From positions 186,001 to 250,000 of the forward strand of contig QFXC01000013.1 of assembly GCA_003349885.1 (NCBI GenBank): 64,000 nt of DNA, read 5' to 3'. Shown one piece after another: positions 59,201 to 64,000 of the stretch (position 1 is the first letter of the stretch; each line of letters starts with the position of its first letter). The notes beneath the pieces are model-generated. The model had not been told where the DNA came from. It saw nothing but the letters and a program-made list of their open reading frames with translations, and searched no databases. Source of the stretch: an endosymbiont of Galathealinum brachiosum. GTDB lineage: Bacteria; Pseudomonadota; Gammaproteobacteria; SZUA-229. The position numbers and the translations under genes are program-made.

Positions 59201-59277
59201 CTGAGCGATAACTTAGAACAAAACCAGAATCATTACATTTTTATTGATTGGAATTCTAACCAATTTATTAGCGTACT

Positions 59278-59754
59278 TTAAATATAATGAACTTCAACAA
59301 CCTCCAGCCCACGAATACCACCTGGCGTCTTAACTTCAGCAACATCACCTTCCTGCTTGCCAATTAATGCTCTGGCAATAGGTGAATTCACAGAAATCAT
59401 ATTTGCCTTTATATCCGCTTCATCTTCACCGACGATTTGATAGGTAATATCTTCACCTGTTTCTTCATCACACAAATCAACAGTGGTACCAAAGATTACT
59501 TTGCCATTGGCATTTTGCTTAGTTACATCAATAACAACAGCAACACCTAATTTTCCATCAATCTCTTTTATTCGCCCTTCACAAAAACTCTGCTGCTCAC
59601 GAGCTGCATGGTATTCTGCATTTTCCTTTAAATCACCGTGCTCTCGTGCCACAGCGATTGCTTCTATAATTCTCGGACGATCAACCGTCTTTAACTGCTT
59701 TAATTCATCCATTAGCATTTTTGAGCCACGGACAGTCATGGGTACTTTATCCAC
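59278..59754 (-). CDS. greA: Transcription elongation factor GreA
   Basis: 158 residues from the GTG at 59754, with AAGGAG eight bases upstream; this gives [12 protein letters not shown] aligning with the E. coli N-terminus. It rescues backtracked RNA polymerase by inducing transcript cleavage. The coiled coil carries [18 protein letters not shown] with the acidic tip (D and E), and the globular part ends [23 protein letters not shown]. It follows carB, the usual order. Confidence 0.97.
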   Translation of the reverse strand: MDKVPMTVRGSKMLMDELKQLKTVDRPRIIEAIAVAREHGDLKENAEYHAAREQQSFCEGRIKEIDGKLGVAVVIDVTKQNANGKVIFGTTVDLCDEETGEDITYQIVGEDEADIKANMISVNSPIARALIGKQEGDVAEVKTPGGIRGLEVVEVHYI

Positions 59755-59853
59755 TTCGTTATCTCCTTATGAGAAAATTTCACGAAACATATATTCTATA
59801 TTTCAGTTTTATTACTGAATATTAGTGACTTCATTCATATCTAAAGTCGCTGG

Positions 59854-59880
59854 ATCCTGAGTATAAAAAAATACCAGGAT
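59854..59880. repeat. Inverted repeat in the carB-greA spacer
   Basis: ATCCTG (59854-59859) and CAGGAT (59875-59880) extend through GTAT/ATAC pairs into an about 10-bp bulged stem. It lies about 28 bases after the carB stop but has no T run after it on the minus strand, so it is not a standard terminator. Confidence 0.5.
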
Positions 59881-59907
59881 AATTAGGTTTTTATTTTTAA
59901 ATAAAGA

Positions 59908-62900
59908 CTATCTAGACGCTATCTCTTGATGAAGATCCTGCAATCGGTTTACCTGGTTTTCCGATTGAGACTTAAGAGCCATGCAGGTAGCTTTTGCACC
60001 TGCAATAGTAGTCGTATAACTCACCTTATGCTGCAATGCGGCAGCACGAATAGTAAATGAATCAGAAATCGCCTGTTTACCTTCAGTGGTATTTACAATC
60101 AGCGCAATCTCATCATTCTTAATCATATCCACAATATGAGGACGACCTTCATACACTTTGTTTACCACTGTGCAGTCAACGCCATTTTCATTTAATTTCG
60201 CAGCGGTTCCTCGAGTTGAAAGCACTTCAAAATTCAACTCATTTAATAATCGCCCAACCTCAACAGCCGCTTTATGATCACGCTCACGCACACTCACAAA
60301 TACTTTGCCTGAAGTTGGTAAATCTACACCTGCACCTAACTGAGCTTTCGCAAAGGCTTCGCCAAAAGTACGACCAACACCCATTACTTCACCCGTTGAT
60401 TTCATCTCAGGACCCAGCAAAGGATCAACACCCGGGAATTTAACGAATGGGAATACCGATTCTTTTACTGAATAATAATCAGGAACTACTTCTTCAGTAA
60501 CACCCTGGTCTTTCAGCGAAACACCCGCCATACAGCGTGCAGCTACTTTAGCTAAAGGCACACCTATCGCTTTAGAAACAAAAGGCACAGTACGAGATGC
60601 ACGAGGATTAACCTCTAACATATAAATTTCTTCACCCTGAATCGCAAACTGGATATTCATTAATCCAATTACCTGCATTTCAAGCGCAATTTCTTTTGTT
60701 TGTTCACGCAATCTATCCTGAATTTCTTTAGATAAACTGTAAGGCGGTAACGAACAAGCAGAGTCACCGGAGTGAACACCTGCTTGCTCGATATGCTCCA
60801 TAATAGAACCAATTAAAACGTCAGTACCGTCACAAATTGCATCAACATCTACTTCGATTGCATCATCCAGGAATCGATCCAGTAAAACTGGCGCATCATT
60901 TGAAACGCTCACTGCTGTTTTCATGTAGTGAGCTAAATCTGCTTCGTTGTGAACAATTTCCATAGCACGACCACCTAAAACATAAGATGGGCGCACAACA
61001 ATCGGATATCCGATTTCTTCAGCTTGACCTGTCGCTTCTTCTGCAGAGCGAGCAAGACGATTTGGTGGTTGCTTCTGACCCAGTTTTTCAATTAACTGCT
61101 GGAATCTTTCACGATCTTCTGCCAGATCAATTCGATCAGGTGACGTACCAATTATAGGCACACCAGCTGCTTCTAAATCACGAGCCAGTTTTAATGGTGT
61201 TTGCCCACCGTACTGAACTATCACACCTTTGGGTTTTTCCAGCTCCAGCACTTCAAGCACATCTTCCAATGTTAATGGCTCAAAATACAAACGATCTGAA
61301 GTATCAAAATCGGTAGAAACTGTTTCAGGGTTACAGTTAATCATAATGGTTTCATAACCATCTTCGCGCATTGCTAAAGCAGCATGAACACAACAGTAAT
61401 CAAATTCAATACCCTGACCGATTCGGTTTGGGCCGCCGCCTAGAACAACAATTTTTTCCTTGTTGCTGGTTTGCGCTTCACATTCTTCTTCATACGTCGA
61501 ATAAAGATAAGCTGTTTCAGTTGAGAACTCAGCCGCACAGGTATCAACACGTTTGTAAACCGGACGAATGCCCAGAGATTGACGATGCTCGCGTACCGTA
61601 TTTTCAGAAACGCCCATCAATACAGCCATACGACGATCAGCAAAACCTTTACGTTTTAGCTTAAACATTTCATCTTTATCAATATCGGTTAACTTACGCG
61701 TGCGTAAATTTTCTTCAATATTAATAATGTCCTCAACCTGCACCAGGAACCAGGGATCAATATGAGTTAACTGTTGAATGGTATCGTAATCCATTCTCCC
61801 CTTACGGAAAGCTTCAGCTAAATACCAGATACGATCGGCACCGGGTTGCTGTAACTCCTGACGTAATGTGGTTTCTATATCTTCATCAGACATATCTTCA
61901 GGTAAAATTTCACTGAAACCATCCACATCCACTTCAAGACCGCGCAAGGCTTTTTGCATTGATTCCTGGAAAGTACGACCAATCGCCATAACCTCACCCA
62001 CAGACTTCATCTGTGTAGTTAAGGTATTTTCGGCCTGCGGGAATTTTTCAAATGTGAAACGTGGAATTTTTGTTACCACGTAATCAATTGAAGGTTCAAA
62101 TGATGCAGGCGTCGCACCGCCAGTTATGTCATTGCTTAATTCATCCAGCGTATAACCTACCGCTAACTTTGCTGCTACTTTTGCAATTGGGAAACCCGTT
62201 GCTTTTGAAGCTAATGCAGATGAACGTGAAACTCGTGGGTTCATTTCAATAATGGTCATACGGCCATCAGCAGGATTTACTGAGAATTGAACATTTGAAC
62301 CACCGGTTTCAACGCCGATTTTACGTAACACCTTCAATGAAGCATCACGCATAATCTGGAATTCTTTATCCGTTAAGGTTTGTGCCGGCGCAACCGTTAT
62401 AGAGTCACCTGTGTGAATCCCCATAGGGTCAAAGTTTTCTATTGAACAGATAATGATGCAATTATCATTTTTGTCTCGCACCACCTCCATTTCATATTCT
62501 TTCCAACCGAGAATAGACTCTTCTACTAATAATTCTTTAGTTGGTGAAAGATCTAAACCGCGCTTACAAATTTCTTCAAATTCTTCTTTGTTATACGCAA
62601 TACCACCACCGGAACCACCCATGGTGAATGATGGGCGTATGATCGTTGGAAAACCTACCATTGCCTGAACCTGATAAGCTTCTTCCATGCTATGCGCAAC
62701 AGCAGCACGGGGCATATCTAAACCAATTTCTTCCATCGCAATTTTAAATTTCTCGCGATCTTCAGCCATGTCGATGGCTTCTTTTTGCGCACCGATCATT
62801 TCTACATTAAATTTTTCCAGCACACCTTCACGATCTAAATCAAGCGCACAGTTCAATGCGGTTTGACCACCCATAGTAGGCAACAATGCATCCGGTTTTT

Positions 62901-63141
62901 CTTTTTCTATAATTCGTGCAACCGTTTTCCAGGTGATCGGTTCAATATACGTCGCATCCGCCATACCCGGATCGGTCATGATTGTTGCTGGATTCGAGTT
63001 AACCAGAATGACACGGAAACCTTCTTCACGAAGCGCTTTACAGGCCTGGGCGCCGGAATAGTCAAACTCACACGCCTGACCAATTACGATTGGGCCTGCG
63101 CCTATAATTAATATACTTTTTATGTCGGTGCGTTTTGGCAT
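59908..63141 (-). CDS. carB: Carbamoyl-phosphate synthase large subunit
   Basis: 1077 residues. It makes carbamoyl phosphate from bicarbonate, ammonia and ATP for arginine and pyrimidines. Two homologous ATP-grasp halves are evident (start [22 protein letters not shown] and its repeat [36 protein letters not shown] and [34 protein letters not shown] and [18 protein letters not shown]), with an oligomerisation region between and a C-terminal MGS-like allosteric domain. It lies five bases after carA. Confidence 0.98.
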   Translation of the reverse strand: MPKRTDIKSILIIGAGPIVIGQACEFDYSGAQACKALREEGFRVILVNSNPATIMTDPGMADATYIEPITWKTVARIIEKEKPDALLPTMGGQTALNCALDLDREGVLEKFNVEMIGAQKEAIDMAEDREKFKIAMEEIGLDMPRAAVAHSMEEAYQVQAMVGFPTIIRPSFTMGGSGGGIAYNKEEFEEICKRGLDLSPTKELLVEESILGWKEYEMEVVRDKNDNCIIICSIENFDPMGIHTGDSITVAPAQTLTDKEFQIMRDASLKVLRKIGVETGGSNVQFSVNPADGRMTIIEMNPRVSRSSALASKATGFPIAKVAAKLAVGYTLDELSNDITGGATPASFEPSIDYVVTKIPRFTFEKFPQAENTLTTQMKSVGEVMAIGRTFQESMQKALRGLEVDVDGFSEILPEDMSDEDIETTLRQELQQPGADRIWYLAEAFRKGRMDYDTIQQLTHIDPWFLVQVEDIINIEENLRTRKLTDIDKDEMFKLKRKGFADRRMAVLMGVSENTVREHRQSLGIRPVYKRVDTCAAEFSTETAYLYSTYEEECEAQTSNKEKIVVLGGGPNRIGQGIEFDYCCVHAALAMREDGYETIMINCNPETVSTDFDTSDRLYFEPLTLEDVLEVLELEKPKGVIVQYGGQTPLKLARDLEAAGVPIIGTSPDRIDLAEDRERFQQLIEKLGQKQPPNRLARSAEEATGQAEEIGYPIVVRPSYVLGGRAMEIVHNEADLAHYMKTAVSVSNDAPVLLDRFLDDAIEVDVDAICDGTDVLIGSIMEHIEQAGVHSGDSACSLPPYSLSKEIQDRLREQTKEIALEMQVIGLMNIQFAIQGEEIYMLEVNPRASRTVPFVSKAIGVPLAKVAARCMAGVSLKDQGVTEEVVPDYYSVKESVFPFVKFPGVDPLLGPEMKSTGEVMGVGRTFGEAFAKAQLGAGVDLPTSGKVFVSVRERDHKAAVEVGRLLNELNFEVLSTRGTAAKLNENGVDCTVVNKVYEGRPHIVDMIKNDEIALIVNTTEGKQAISDSFTIRAAALQHKVSYTTTIAGAKATCMALKSQSENQVNRLQDLHQEIASR

Positions 63142-63146
63142 GGTTT

Positions 63147-64000
63147 CTATCTTTTCTCAATCAGTTCAATAAAGTGATCAAATACGGGTGATACGTCATT
63201 GGGCCCCGGACTTGCTTCAGGGTGCCCCTGAAAACCAAATGCTGGTTTGTCGGTACGGTGAATTCCCTGCAAAGACCCATCAAACAGTGAACGATAAGTC
63301 GGTTTCAAATTATCCGGCAATGTCTCTTCATTCACAGCAAAACCGTGGTTCTGGCTTGAGATCATAACCGTTTTAGTTTCTGTATCCTGTACGGGATGGT
63401 TTGCACCGTGATGTCCAAATTTCATTTTTTCCGTTTGTGCGCCACAGGCTAAAGCCAGTAACTGGTGACCCAGGCAAATACCAAACATGGGTATATCAGT
63501 TTCTAAAACTTCTTTGATGGCGGTAATTGCATAATCACATGGCTCAGGATCACCTGGACCATTTGACAGGAACACCCCGTCTGGAGACATAGCTAACACA
63601 TCAGCAGCAGATGTTTTTGCCGGTACTACCGTTACCTTGCAACCACGATCAACCAGCATATTTAAAATATTACGTTTGATACCAAAATCGTAAGCAACTA
63701 CGTGATGAGATAAATCTTTAGCCTCAACCTGTTTATGAGTATTTGTCTCTATTCCCCAGCTACCCTGAGTCCACTCAAATGCTTTTTCAGTGGTTACTTC
63801 TTTTGCCAGATCCATGCCTTTTAAACCGGCAAATGCCTGTGCTTTTTCTATTGCTGCTTTTTCATCAATATTATCACCCGCAACGATGCAGGCATTTTGT
63901 GCACCTTTTTCTCGTAAGATGCGAGTTAAGCGACGCGTATCAATATCTGAAATCGCGACTACATTGTGCTTTTCAAGATATTCTGACAGTGTCATTTCAC
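63147..64000 (-). CDS. carA: Carbamoyl-phosphate synthase small subunit (5' end beyond window)
   Basis: The frame stays open to the right edge; about 284 residues of the expected 375-380 are visible. An internal ATG at 63995 is not the true start. [25 protein letters not shown] ends the N-terminal domain; the class I glutaminase has nucleophile Cys in [15 protein letters not shown] and the His-Glu pair in [13 protein letters not shown]. It supplies ammonia to CarB through a tunnel. Confidence 0.97.
   Translation of the reverse strand, partial: EMTLSEYLEKHNVVAISDIDTRRLTRILREKGAQNACIVAGDNIDEKAAIEKAQAFAGLKGMDLAKEVTTEKAFEWTQGSWGIETNTHKQVEAKDLSHHVVAYDFGIKRNILNMLVDRGCKVTVVPAKTSAADVLAMSPDGVFLSNGPGDPEPCDYAITAIKEVLETDIPMFGICLGHQLLALACGAQTEKMKFGHHGANHPVQDTETKTVMISSQNHGFAVNEETLPDNLKPTYRSLFDGSLQGIHRTDKPAFGFQGHPEASPGPNDVSPVFDHFIELIEKR

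Noticed and set aside
63147..63995. carA starting at the ATG at 63995 as a complete 282-residue gene
   Set aside because: CarA is normally about 375-380 residues and the frame continues upstream past the window edge; the N-terminal domain is missing.

Overview
The window reads as a low-GC gammaproteobacterial chromosome. The evidence is gene order: carAB-greA, yhbY opposite rlmE-ftsH, folP-glmM-tpiA-secG-tRNA-Leu, a 14-gene nuoA-N operon, and tRNA-fMet-rimP-nusA-infB-rbfA-truB-rpsO-pnp. This is the standard housekeeping layout of the class. Nothing in the sequence fixes the genus. Almost everything is on the minus strand; only yhbY and a lone solute-binding protein are on the plus strand.

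Layout. (1) 1-13188: one uninterrupted minus-strand reading frame of at least 4396 codons, running off the left edge. It encodes a secreted, repeat-built, DUF11-type surface protein. (2) 13786-23697: a nine-gene, tightly packed minus-strand operon. In transcription order it encodes a secreted coiled-coil protein, a large periplasmic TPR protein, two TPR lipoproteins, a small secreted protein, an ExbB/TolQ-type channel, two ExbD/TolR-type subunits and a TonB-like protein with an AgmX/PglI-type C-terminus. This composition resembles the core of the myxobacterial Agl-Glt gliding machine more than an iron-uptake Ton system. (3) 24166-33237: transcription/translation genes pnp, rpsO, truB, rbfA, infB, nusA, rimP and initiator tRNA. 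(4) 33421-34125: a stand-alone periplasmic binding protein. (5) 34237-48796: complete respiratory complex I, nuoA to nuoN, with separate nuoC and nuoD. (6) 49072-55993: tRNA-Leu, secG, tpiA, glmM, folP, ftsH, rlmE. (7) 56032-59013: two paralogous Wzz-type chain-length proteins on either side of yhbY. (8) 59278-64000: greA, carB and the 3' part of carA, cut by the right edge.

The housekeeping genes look intact, with canonical motifs. The accessory interest lies in the first 24 kb: a proton-channel/TPR/AgmX-like envelope machine directly upstream, on the same strand, of a giant secreted repeat protein. A force-generating or surface-transport complex acting on a surface polymer or adhesin is a reasonable hypothesis, but it is inferred from composition and position only. 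One ExbD copy has Asn where the proton-carrying Asp normally sits while the other keeps Asp, suggesting an asymmetric heterodimeric stator.

Small non-coding elements are common: intrinsic terminators after pnp, glmM, ftsH and the initiator tRNA; a REP-like hairpin and a duplicated tRNA-Leu 5' fragment between secG and tRNA-Leu; and related palindromic inserts in the infB-rbfA and rbfA-truB spacers. All calls come from reading the sequence and the predicted proteins; no database search was run.
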